From Planctomycetota bacterium (lineage in GTDB: Bacteria > Planctomycetota > UBA1135 > JACQFD01): DNA of 60,654 bases. Location of the stretch: assembly GCA_016200225.1 (NCBI GenBank), contig JACQFD010000013.1:1-60654 (forward strand), given 5' to 3'. Numbering within the stretch: position 1 is the first letter of the stretch; each line of letters starts with the position of its first letter. Below the pieces are notes generated by a model, which was given only the letters and a program-made list of their open reading frames with translations, was not told the origin of the DNA and did not search any database. A program made the translations under genes and the position numbers. Shown piece by piece: positions 7,657-15,028 of this stretch.

Positions 7657-8748
7657 ATGAAATCCAGCAGTGTGTTGTCGTCTGTGGGACCACTTGTCTT
7701 TCTGTTGCTGTTTTTCGCGGGCTTCGTCAACCGCCGCCAGCAACGCGCGATTGAGTATTTACTCGAGGAAAACCGGACACTCCGCGCCAAGCTCGGCCGC
7801 CAAAGGCTAAGATTCACCGACGACGAACGCGTCAGCCTCGCCCGGCGCGCGCGGCGGATGAGCTGGGCCGAGATTCAGCGATATGTAACGATCGTCTCGC
7901 CCGAAACCATCCTGCGCTGGCACCGCGACCTGGTCGCTAAGAAATGGACATTCAAGCAAAACAGCCCCGGCCGGCCGCGAGTACTACAAATCATCGAAGA
8001 ACACGTCGTTCGATTTGCCCGCGAGAACCCGATCTGGGGTTTGACAAAACTGGAAGGCGTTCTGGCGAACCTCGGCCACCGCGTTGGGCGAACAACGATC
8101 GCTAATATTCTCGCCCGCAACGGAATCAAGCCCGCTCCAGAGCGCGCACAATCAACGTCGTGGAAAACATTCTTAAAATCACACTGGAGCACTATGGCGG
8201 CGACCGATTTCTTTACAACTGAAGTCTGGACATTGAAGGGCCTCACGACGTTTTACACATTATTCGCGATCCATCTGAAAACGCGAAAGGTAAGAATCCT
8301 CGGCACGACCGACCACCCAAATGCCGCGTTCATGAAGGATGCCGCGGCGAAGTTGATCGAATCGAGCGTCGACTTCCCGTCGAATATCAAATTCCTCATC
8401 CACGACCGCGACCGCAAGTTCACCACCGGATTCCTTCGCGCACTCGGCGACGCAGGAATACAACATATCGCCACGCCCCCTCGCGCCCCGAATTGCAATG
8501 CTCTTGCGGAGCGGTTTGTAAAATCCATAAAATCCGAATGCTTGAGTCGCTTGATACTGTTCGGACGGCACTCGCTTGACAAGTCGATCGACGAATATAT
8601 TAATTATTACCATTTCGAGCGAAATCATCAGGGACGTGGAAATCGCATCATTTGTCCCGATCGGAGCGTTGGCAAAAAGCGCGGTCAAGTTCTGCAGCGC
8701 GAGAGACTTGGCGGGCTTTTGAAATATTATTATAGGAACACGGGATAG
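7657..8748 (+). CDS. rve integrase-core (DDE) transposase
   Basis: A 363-residue DDE transposase. After a hydrophobic N-terminus and a short coiled part (about residues 27-50), residues 51-160 hold an HTH region typical of integrase-core proteins (LARRARRMSWAEIQRYV, ILRWHRDLV). The rve domain spans about 175-330 with D184 (AATDFF), D250 or D252 (IHDRDRKF) and E285 (NALAERFVKS), giving the expected acid triad. This single-gene type is frequent in Planctomycetota, where clear terminal repeats are often hard to find. R repeat copy 1 begins 20 bases after the stop and could be its right end. No left end was recognised. It appears intact. Confidence 0.9.
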   Translation: MKSSSVLSSVGPLVFLLLFFAGFVNRRQQRAIEYLLEENRTLRAKLGRQRLRFTDDERVSLARRARRMSWAEIQRYVTIVSPETILRWHRDLVAKKWTFKQNSPGRPRVLQIIEEHVVRFARENPIWGLTKLEGVLANLGHRVGRTTIANILARNGIKPAPERAQSTSWKTFLKSHWSTMAATDFFTTEVWTLKGLTTFYTLFAIHLKTRKVRILGTTDHPNAAFMKDAAAKLIESSVDFPSNIKFLIHDRDRKFTTGFLRALGDAGIQHIATPPRAPNCNALAERFVKSIKSECLSRLILFGRHSLDKSIDEYINYYHFERNHQGRGNRIICPDRSVGKKRGQVLQRERLGGLLKYYYRNTG

Positions 8749-8768
8749 TATCATTCGCCGCGACGGAC

Positions 8769-8975
8769 GAAGTTTTTAATAATAATTGACGTCGAGATTC
8801 GAACTCGACCGCGCCAGCACCCTGGCCGCAGAGCGAAATTCGAGGTTTTTATTGCAAATTGTCACAGTGCCAAACGCGGAAATTTCGTCGCCGATGCAAA
8901 TTTGATGTGCAAATCTTGGTCATTTTCGATCGCGGTTAAGCGCTATTAGTAGTGACTTAGTATTTGGACACTAAG
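8769..8975 (+). repeat. R repeat, copy 1
   Basis: The best-preserved R copy. It runs from GAAGTTTTTAATAATAATTG through CCGCAGAGCGAAATTCGA and CTTGGTCATTTTCGATCGCG to TAGTGACTTAGTATTTGG and a GGACACTAAG end at 8966-8975. The last 20 bases contain a small inverted repeat (CTTAGT / ACTAAG). Its left edge lies just after the rve transposase and its right edge cuts the 5' end of the next gene. Confidence 0.85.
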
Positions 8976-9025
8976 AGCTTGAAACGCTCGAACGCGAGAC
9001 TGCCGAAAAAAGTAAACAGCAAGCC

Positions 9026-9331
9026 GTGGCCGCGATTGAACAATCGAACGAGCGCCATCTTAAGATGTATCAGTTAATTCAATCTAAAGCGTTGGAGGCG
9101 CTCAAAACTGTTACGTTAAAGACGGCGCTCGACGCTGTGCGCGCGTTGGATATATCGATTAAAGGCGAACGATATGTTCGCGGCGAACCGGAAAAAGTGA
9201 CGACGATACAAATTGAGGAACGTATACGAATCGAATGTGAGCGTTGGGTTCCACCTAACATTAACGTCGGCAACGCCCGAAACATAATCGATGCGCAATC
9301 GGAGGTGCTTCGTGGGTCTCCGGCGGCTTGA
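9026..9331 (+). CDS. terminase small-subunit-like protein, 5' end lost
   Basis: A 101-residue frame from a GTG at 9026, directly upstream of and overlapping the terminase large-subunit gene. The same frame is open back to 8975, giving an Glu/Lys/Gln-rich helical stretch, and is closed by a TAA that belongs to the end of R repeat copy 1. The gene thus seems to have lost its natural N-terminus to the repeat. What remains is helical (NERHLKMYQLIQSKALEAL), followed by a LKTALDAVRALDISIKGERY part and a charged C-terminal section. Calling it a small terminase subunit rests on position and helical character; no sequence motif proves it. Confidence 0.55.
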   Translation: MAAIEQSNERHLKMYQLIQSKALEALKTVTLKTALDAVRALDISIKGERYVRGEPEKVTTIQIEERIRIECERWVPPNINVGNARNIIDAQSEVLRGSPAA

Positions 9332-10571
9332 TAAAAAGGCGTTCTTCGCCGATGTAAATTATACGCCCCATGTCGGCCAGTGGCGCGTTCATAATTCTCA
9401 GGCGTCCCGTCGAGTTTTAGCGTGTGGTGTTCGTTGGGGGAAGTCTTTATGTGCGGCGATGGAATCATTAGCAGCCGCATTAGAACCATGTGAGCGATCT
9501 GTAGGATGGTGCTGCGCGCCGACATATTCTTTAGCGGACAAGGTTTTTCGTGAGATTGTAGTTATAATCGGCAACCATCTTAAGCATCGTTTGATATCCA
9601 CTCGCGAGCATGAGAAGCGTATTGTTATTCGCAACATGGGCGGAGGCGAAAGCGAAATATGTGCGAAAAGTGCCGATAACCCCGTTTCATTATTGGGCGA
9701 AGGCTTAAATTGGCTCGTCGTTGACGAAGCATCACGATTGCGGCCGATGATATGGAATTCATACCTATCTCAACGTTTAATGGATAAGAAGGGTTGGGCG
9801 TTATTCATATCAACTCCAGCGGGAAAGAATTATTTTTATGATTTGTTCCGACGCGGAAAGAGTGGCGATCCCGATTATGAAAGTTGGAACAGTCCGAGCT
9901 GGGAGAATCCACATCTCGACAGATTAATGATCGAAAAAGAGCGCGAACGCATTCCGCAACGTGTGTTTTCACAAGAGTATGAAGCCGAGTTCTTAGAAGG
10001 CTACGGATCTGTGTTTCATAATGTTAGAGATTGCGCGACGGGAAAGTTTGCGGGGCCGATACTTAATGAATCATATCTCGGCGGCTTGGATTTGGCTAAG
10101 GTTGAAGATTTTACAGTTTTAACGCTACTCAATCGCAATCGTGAACTCGTTTACGTTGACCGATTTCATAAGATTGGCTGGGATTTACAAATAACGCGAA
10201 TTCGAGGCGCAAGCGATAATTACAATCGAGCGCGGATACTTTGCGATTCGACCGGCGCCGGCGAACCGATCTTTGATAATCTTCGAGCCTCTCAATGCAA
10301 CGTTAAAGCATATCCGTTCACGGCGCAATCAAAGCAGGATCTAATCAATAATCTGGCGCTGATGTTTGAAAAGAAACAGATTACACTTCCAACGCCCGAA
10401 TTGTGGCCGGACGGAATTGAGGAATTGGAATCTTACGAATATGACGTTAGCGATAGCGGCGCCGTGCGAATGGGCGCTCCGTCGGGGCAGCACGATGATT
10501 GTGTAATCTCCTTATCTTTGGCGGCTTGGTTGGCAAAAATTCGTCAACCGCCGATCGTTTTGATCGCGTGA
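9312..10571 (+). CDS. phage terminase large subunit
   Basis: The DNA-packaging motor of tailed phages: an N-terminal ATPase and a C-terminal RNase H-like nuclease. Counting from the GTG at 9312 (419 residues), Walker A is GVRWGKS at about 39-45, Walker B with the catalytic Glu is WLVVDEAS at about 134-141, and a FISTPAGKN coupling motif follows. The nuclease acids are D260 (GGLDLAKVEDFTV), D312 (ILCDSTGAGEP) and D395/D396 (QHDDCVISL). All key residues are present, so it looks functional. The GTG start is preferred over the ATG at 9291 because a GGAGG lies 6 bases upstream. No portal, capsid or tail genes follow; a tyrosine recombinase does. Confidence 0.92.
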   Translation: MGLRRLDKKAFFADVNYTPHVGQWRVHNSQASRRVLACGVRWGKSLCAAMESLAAALEPCERSVGWCCAPTYSLADKVFREIVVIIGNHLKHRLISTREHEKRIVIRNMGGGESEICAKSADNPVSLLGEGLNWLVVDEASRLRPMIWNSYLSQRLMDKKGWALFISTPAGKNYFYDLFRRGKSGDPDYESWNSPSWENPHLDRLMIEKERERIPQRVFSQEYEAEFLEGYGSVFHNVRDCATGKFAGPILNESYLGGLDLAKVEDFTVLTLLNRNRELVYVDRFHKIGWDLQITRIRGASDNYNRARILCDSTGAGEPIFDNLRASQCNVKAYPFTAQSKQDLINNLALMFEKKQITLPTPELWPDGIEELESYEYDVSDSGAVRMGAPSGQHDDCVISLSLAAWLAKIRQPPIVLIA

Positions 10572-10706
10572 TCGACGCCATGCCAAAGAGGTCGCATTTT
10601 CCGCTTGCCGGTCACTACGAATACTGGCTCATCGTTGCCATGCCTCGCGGCCCCTGAATCGCAGGAGCCGGAGGCGCAACGACCGATCCAAACGGAGCCT
10701 CCAGCC

Positions 10707-11534
10707 ATGCGACTCGACGAATGTCTCGACCAACACTTACAACAAATGCGCGCGAACGGACGCGCGACCTCGACCCTCGGCCAGATCCAACGCCACATCA
10801 CAATGTTAATGAATCATCTCGGCCACGATATCCCGATTGAAGCCGTCACGCGCGAATCGCTCGCCGGATTCTTGACGCTCGACTCGACGCGCACGCGCTC
10901 CGACGGAAGCTATAAAAATGAGACGTCGCTCAACGCGCTTCGAAGTTCGATCCGCAATTTCTTCCGCTTTTGTTGTGACGCGGGATATTTAACGATCGAC
11001 CCATCGCGACTGATTCGGGACGCCATCTGCGAACCGCCTCCCCCGCGGGCGCTGACGGACGACGAATGCGAACGACTGCTCGCGGCGCTCGACGCGGACA
11101 ACGATAACGAATCCACGCGCGACCGAATCCTGTTCACGCTTTTGTTACAAACGGGAATTCGCCTTGGCTCGGCGCTCGCGGTCGACGTCGCTGACATTGA
11201 TTTTGATAACGCTATAATTGAACTGCGATGCACAAAACGCAACCGCCCCGATCGCGTCGAGATCCCTCGGGAACTTTGGAGCGCGCTTCGAGCATTCGTA
11301 GCTTTTCGCAAGGACGGACGATTGTTTGCGATTACGTCCCGCCACGCGCAACGCCGTTTTCAACATTACTGTTCGCGGGCCGGGATTTCGCGCCACGCAT
11401 CACCGCACGCCCTGCGGCATACGTTTGCCCAGAATTTGTATGCGCAGCGGCACGACATATTTGAAGTGAAGCGCGCTCTGCGGCACCGGAGTTTTTCTTC
11501 GACCGAAGTCTACATGCGGTGCGCCGAATTATAG
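10707..11534 (+). CDS. tyrosine recombinase / integrase
   Basis: A site-specific recombinase of the phage integrase family, 276 residues from the ATG at 10,707. The N-terminal half is a SAM-like DNA-binding domain (LDQHLQQMRANGRATSTLG onward). The catalytic domain has R152 (TGIRLGSAL), K177 (RCTKRNRP), H234-x-x-R237 (SPHALRHTFA), H260 (ALRHRSF) and the nucleophile Y269 (TEVYMRC). All catalytic residues are in place. The chosen start has a GGAG 9 bases upstream; the frame is open to 10,605, but that extension is Pro/Glu/Gln-rich and unlike integrase N-termini. It is a candidate for insertion of the surrounding element into the tRNA-Asn gene. Confidence 0.92.
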   Translation: MRLDECLDQHLQQMRANGRATSTLGQIQRHITMLMNHLGHDIPIEAVTRESLAGFLTLDSTRTRSDGSYKNETSLNALRSSIRNFFRFCCDAGYLTIDPSRLIRDAICEPPPPRALTDDECERLLAALDADNDNESTRDRILFTLLLQTGIRLGSALAVDVADIDFDNAIIELRCTKRNRPDRVEIPRELWSALRAFVAFRKDGRLFAITSRHAQRRFQHYCSRAGISRHASPHALRHTFAQNLYAQRHDIFEVKRALRHRSFSSTEVYMRCAEL

Positions 11535-11742
11535 TCACCAAGAACCGCCGCCTCGCCCCAGCATGAACCGCTCCAGCCTATCTAATCCGCGAGAAACTTC
11601 CCACGGTTTGGTAGTGGGTGCCGACGCTCTCGGATTTCGCGATTTGATGACTTGCTCTCGTTTCGGGGTGGCCGCTGATGTCTCTCCATCGACGGGTTTT
11701 CCGCCGCCGCGCACGCCCCGCCATGGGCGAGTACAAAAAGCG

Positions 11743-12030
11743 ATGATTAACAAACTCCAACAACGGCGACCTGAGCCGAAAATGGTTCTCGATCCCGATA
11801 CTTTATATCTCGGCGACAACGGCCGTTGCCTCTGCGGGCGCTGCTCGGGCGCGACGGCGCAATATACAGGTCGCGACATCAGCGGCCAAAAAGTCGAACC
11901 CGTTACCGAGTCTACAATTCTCGAATTCGCGCGGATGGGCTTCCGCGTCCGGTGCGAGGGCTGCGGCGCGTTGGCGATAATTATAAAGGGCAACGGCGTC
12001 GCGATCGAGGCGGAGGTGCAAAAGTCATGA
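11743..12030 (+). CDS. small zinc-ribbon-like protein
   Basis: A 95-residue protein with two Cys clusters, C29-x-C31-xx-C34 (GRCLCGRCSG) and C71-xx-C74 (RCEGCGA), a pattern that suggests a zinc ribbon. The rest alternates short strands with a FARMGFRVRCE helix/strand. The ATG at 11,743 gives a compact domain; the upstream extension in the same frame is low in complexity. Its stop overlaps the start of the next gene by ATGA, with GGAGG just upstream of that start, so it is the first gene of a coupled operon ending with a serine recombinase and an HTH protein. Function unknown; DNA binding or recombinase assistance is a guess. Confidence 0.65.
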   Translation: MINKLQQRRPEPKMVLDPDTLYLGDNGRCLCGRCSGATAQYTGRDISGQKVEPVTESTILEFARMGFRVRCEGCGALAIIIKGNGVAIEAEVQKS

Positions 12031-12299
12031 ACGCGAACACGCAGCCTCTCCCGTCGGTCGAAAAACTGGCGGAACAATTATTAGCGTTCGTCGCGGCGCT
12101 CCCCGAACACGATCGCAACTTTGGCGTGGACGTTATTTTTGCAAACCGCGACTGCGCGTGGACGATCGAACGTATCGAATTCGAAAGCAATCTAGACAAT
12201 CCCGCAAGATTTTACATTGGCCACCCAATGGCAAGATATGAGGCCTTCGCCATCGCACGTGGGATGTTACGAAACGCGAACGCGCAGGTGCAGTCATGA
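12027..12299 (+). CDS. small accessory protein of recombinase operon
   Basis: A 90-residue acidic protein. It begins at an ATG overlapping the preceding stop (ATGA), with a GGAGG about 10 bases upstream, and ends overlapping the next start in the same way. Residues 10-30 form a helix (VEKLAEQLLAFVAALPEHD), followed by a strand-rich middle (NFGVDVIFANRDCAWTIERI) and a C-terminal helix. No known domain is recognised. The tight coupling on both sides makes the gene call reliable even though the product is unknown. Confidence 0.7.
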   Translation: MNANTQPLPSVEKLAEQLLAFVAALPEHDRNFGVDVIFANRDCAWTIERIEFESNLDNPARFYIGHPMARYEAFAIARGMLRNANAQVQS

Positions 12300-12583
12300 A
12301 AACGGATATCACGAAAATGGAGTATTTGCGGGACGTCGAACGCGTGCGCGAGCTGCAGGCGGAAATGTTGGAATCGCTGGCCGAGATCGAACGCGTTTGC
12401 GAAAAATATAAATCGATCGGGCTGCCGGTTGCTAATTATCAAGCCTATGTGTTCGCGCATTTGAAAATTAATCTTACGGCCGAACACGGGTTTTTATCGC
12501 GGGATTTGAATCTTAGCGAAGTCGTCGAGGCCATGGAACAGTTAGAAGAACACTTTGACGAAAGCGAGGCTCCCCATGAATAA
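12296..12583 (+). CDS. small helical accessory protein
   Basis: A 95-residue protein, mostly helical. Residues 8-40 form a heptad-like Glu/Arg/Leu-rich coiled segment (VERVRELQAEMLESLAEI) and the C-terminus is acidic (EAMEQLEEHFDESEA). The start overlaps the preceding stop by ATGA and the stop lies 5 bases inside the next gene. It is the third gene of the recombinase operon. The family is unknown; it could be a coiled-coil partner of the recombinase or of the DUF2924 protein. Confidence 0.7.
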   Translation: MKTDITKMEYLRDVERVRELQAEMLESLAEIERVCEKYKSIGLPVANYQAYVFAHLKINLTAEHGFLSRDLNLSEVVEAMEQLEEHFDESEAPHE

Positions 12584-13073
12584 GAACCCAACGCCGTCCG
12601 CGCCCGCGTCCCCCGCAGTTTCGGTGGTCGAGGAGTTGCGCAAGTTGTCGACGGACGATCTCGTTGCTAAGTATCACGAGGTCTACGGCAAGGCGCCTAG
12701 AATTAAACACCGCGAGTTTTTGTGGAAACGCATTGCGTGGAAGTTAACAGAAAACGATCTCGGCGGATTGCCCAACGTCGCCAAAGCCCGCGTCGAGGAA
12801 CTGGTCGCGCAAATAAACATTCCGCGTTCGGAGAGCCGGCGCACGGTCGCGGGCAAATTGAAACCGTCGCAGGGAGCAGCGTCGCTAAAAGTTGGAACCG
12901 TGCTACAAAAAACATGGCGCGATCAAGTCATCCGCGTTCGCGTGACGGAGGCGGGATTTGAACACAACGGCGAAACGTACAAATCGCTTTCCGCCGTCGC
13001 CAAGGCCGTTACGAATACTCATTGGAACGGATTATTGTTTTTCGGTCTGCGCGAACGGAAGCCGCGGAAATGA
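12576..13073 (+). CDS. DUF2924 protein
   Basis: A 165-residue protein of the DUF2924 family, which in many bacteria is encoded directly before a large serine recombinase. Residues 15-80 are helical, with LSTDDLVAKYHEVYGKAPRI and HREFLWKRIAWKL, the typical N-terminal block. The C-terminal part carries the characteristic sequence of strands: LKVGTVLQKTWRDQVIRV, then GFEHNGETYKSLSAVAKAVT and HWNGLLFFGL. The ATG at 12,576 overlaps the previous gene slightly, and the stop overlaps the recombinase start by ATGA. A role in helping or regulating recombination is inferred only from this constant neighbourhood. Confidence 0.88.
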   Translation: MNKNPTPSAPASPAVSVVEELRKLSTDDLVAKYHEVYGKAPRIKHREFLWKRIAWKLTENDLGGLPNVAKARVEELVAQINIPRSESRRTVAGKLKPSQGAASLKVGTVLQKTWRDQVIRVRVTEAGFEHNGETYKSLSAVAKAVTNTHWNGLLFFGLRERKPRK

Positions 13074-14347
13074 TTGTCAAGAAACCGTCCGTTCCCCGCC
13101 CGCAACGCGTCGCCGTGTATTGTCGTCAATCGGTTACGGATGCTACAGAAGAGTTCGGCAGCCTTGATGCGCAGCGTGAGCAAATCGAACTATACATCCA
13201 ATCTCAACGCGCGCAGGGTTGGGTCGCATTGCCCGACGTTTATTCCGACTCGAACGCGTCCGGCGGCAATGTTGATCGACCCGCGTTTCAACGAATGCTC
13301 GCCGATATCCGCGCCAAGAAAATTGATGTTGTCGCAGTATACAAAATCGACCGCCTCTCGCGCTCGCTACTTGACTTTACACAAACGCTGAATCTGTTCG
13401 AGGAATTCGGCGTTTCATTCGTTTCGACGACGCAGCAATTTAATACCGGCACAAGCGTTGGGCGGCTGATATTAAATATTTTGGCGACGTTTGCACAATT
13501 CGAACGGGAGACAATTAGCGAAAGGACGCGCGACAAAATGGCTGCGGCGCGGCGTCACGGGCGGCACACGGGCGGTTGGCCATTGCTCGGCTACGACACA
13601 ATCAACAAAAAACTCGTCGTCAACGAACCCGAGGCTGAACGCGTACGCGAAATCTTTAGTTTGTATCTGACGGCACGCTCCGTATCCGCGTTGCTCGCCG
13701 AAATCACAAGTCGCGGTTGGCGCGGAAAAGTCTTTACCAACGCCGCCGGGACGCAGGCAGGTGGCGGGCCGTTCAGCGTCGTCACGCTCCGCCGAATGCT
13801 ACAAGACCGCCGCTACCTCGGAATGCAGCCATCCAACGGCGAATGGCACCCGGGCGAACACGAAGCGATTCTCGACGCGGAATTGTTCGAAGCCGTTCAA
13901 GCGAAAATAAACAAACGCTCAACCCGCCAACGCCAGCGCAACGGCCACCTGCCGTCCAACGCGTTGCTCGCCGGTATTGTTAAATGCGCCGTCTGCGGAT
14001 CGCGCATGGGCGCGGTCACGAAAGTGAAAGACGGGCGATTGTTTGTTTACTACGTCTGCGCGAAACTACAAAAGCAAGGTGCCGACGCCTGCCGGGGTAG
14101 CCGCGTTTCCTCCGGAGATTTGGAGACGGGCGTGATGGAGCAGCTGCGTGCGCAAGCCGAGAAGCCCGACGCGACCCCGCTCCGCGCCGCGATCCAACAA
14201 TTCGTCCTCGTTGCCGACGCGCTCGCGCCCGACGAGCAGGCAACCGCCATGCGCTCGATTCTCGCCGAAGTCCGCGTCGATGTGCCGAGGCAGATTGTTA
14301 AACTAACGTTTCAAACCGTCGCGGCCGCCGTGCCGCAGATCGCGTGA
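13070..14347 (+). CDS. large serine recombinase
   Basis: A 425-residue site-specific recombinase of the resolvase/invertase superfamily, long form. The catalytic domain (about 10-160) has S21 in YCRQSVTD, a SLDAQREQI motif, DRLSRS at about 94-99 and the FERETISERTRDKM helix. A recombinase domain follows (GYDTINKKLVVNEPEAERV, LLAEITSRGWRGK), then a zinc ribbon (KCAVCGSRMGAV, YYVCAK, ACRGS) and a C-terminal helical tail. All core residues are present. The ATG at 13,070 overlaps the DUF2924 stop; its own stop overlaps the next start by GTGA. A decayed copy of its last 64 codons lies at 3208-3401. Confidence 0.95.
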   Translation: MIVKKPSVPRPQRVAVYCRQSVTDATEEFGSLDAQREQIELYIQSQRAQGWVALPDVYSDSNASGGNVDRPAFQRMLADIRAKKIDVVAVYKIDRLSRSLLDFTQTLNLFEEFGVSFVSTTQQFNTGTSVGRLILNILATFAQFERETISERTRDKMAAARRHGRHTGGWPLLGYDTINKKLVVNEPEAERVREIFSLYLTARSVSALLAEITSRGWRGKVFTNAAGTQAGGGPFSVVTLRRMLQDRRYLGMQPSNGEWHPGEHEAILDAELFEAVQAKINKRSTRQRQRNGHLPSNALLAGIVKCAVCGSRMGAVTKVKDGRLFVYYVCAKLQKQGADACRGSRVSSGDLETGVMEQLRAQAEKPDATPLRAAIQQFVLVADALAPDEQATAMRSILAEVRVDVPRQIVKLTFQTVAAAVPQIA

Positions 14348-14661
14348 GCTGCCCCGATGTCGAATTCCGTCTGACCGTCTCGACCAAGGGCCGGAAGCGC
14401 AAGGACGACGCGACTGCGGCCAAGAGTGACGCCCAGGAACCGCCCCCGTCGCGAAAGGACCGGCAGCTCGCGTTGGCGCTATGGATCGAACGCCAGATCG
14501 CCGAGGGGAATGTTAAGAACTACGCCGAGGCCGCGAGGGTGATTGGGCTGAGCAGGGCGAGGGTTACGCAGGTCATGGGGTTGTTGTTTTTGAAGAGAGG
14601 CCCGCGGTATGGAATTTTGATCGAAATTCATTGCGATGGAGGGACTTCGGCTTGTCGTTGA
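14344..14661 (+). CDS. HTH protein linked to the serine recombinase
   Basis: A 105-residue protein translated from a GTG overlapping the recombinase stop. After a strand-like start (CPDVEFRLTVSTK) and a Lys/Asp/Pro-rich linker comes a helix (DRQLALALWIERQIAEGN) and a helix-turn-helix (YAEAARVIGLSRARVTQVM). Small HTH proteins of this type often follow large serine recombinases and may act as directionality or regulatory factors; that is inference from position. After the LLFL end of the HTH the sequence (KRGPRYGILIEI) no longer looks like the family, so the C-terminus may be truncated or frameshifted. A frameshifted older copy is at 3398-3639. Confidence 0.8.
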   Translation: MSCPDVEFRLTVSTKGRKRKDDATAAKSDAQEPPPSRKDRQLALALWIERQIAEGNVKNYAEAARVIGLSRARVTQVMGLLFLKRGPRYGILIEIHCDGGTSACR

Positions 14662-15028
14662 AGACTATTGGTATCCTTCGGACTCAACGATAGCGGGTCA
14701 CGCGCTCGTCGGATAGCGGGGTCTAACGTTCTTGGTGGCCCGACTCTTCCGAGGCACGTCAATATCACGCGTCGTCTCCAATATCTTTTTAAAAAGTGGT
14801 TGCACGAATGAGGAGGAATGCCCATAACTCCGAACTTGTCATGTGGATGAACGCTCTAAATTCGATTACTTGCTGGAACGTCAAGATTGACCGTTGGCGG
14901 GAAGCATGTAGGCGTTTCTTTACACTGCACACCTGCGTGGAATGGCAACGCGGATTTGTCAATGTTAGTGTTGTATTGCTGCGAGGACGCAGGCGCGAGT
15001 TCCGTGGAAAACTAATGGCGGTGATTCA
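14662..15028. other. intergenic region with partial T repeat
   Basis: This stretch separates the recombinase cassette from the cargo genes. It contains a partial T repeat (14,721-14,760). A 78-codon frame at 14,796-15,032 overlaps the next start by ATGA, but its composition is not protein-like and I leave it out. An AGGAGG at 14,808 is not placed well for any gene. Confidence 0.45.
14721..14760 (+). repeat. T repeat, copy 6 (partial, diverged)
   Basis: Its minus strand aligns by eye with the central and right part of T: the order GCCTCGGAAGA, a short variable step, CCAC and ACGTTA matches CCCCGGAAGA to ACGTTA in copy 3. The left half of the repeat is not visible. Confidence 0.5.
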
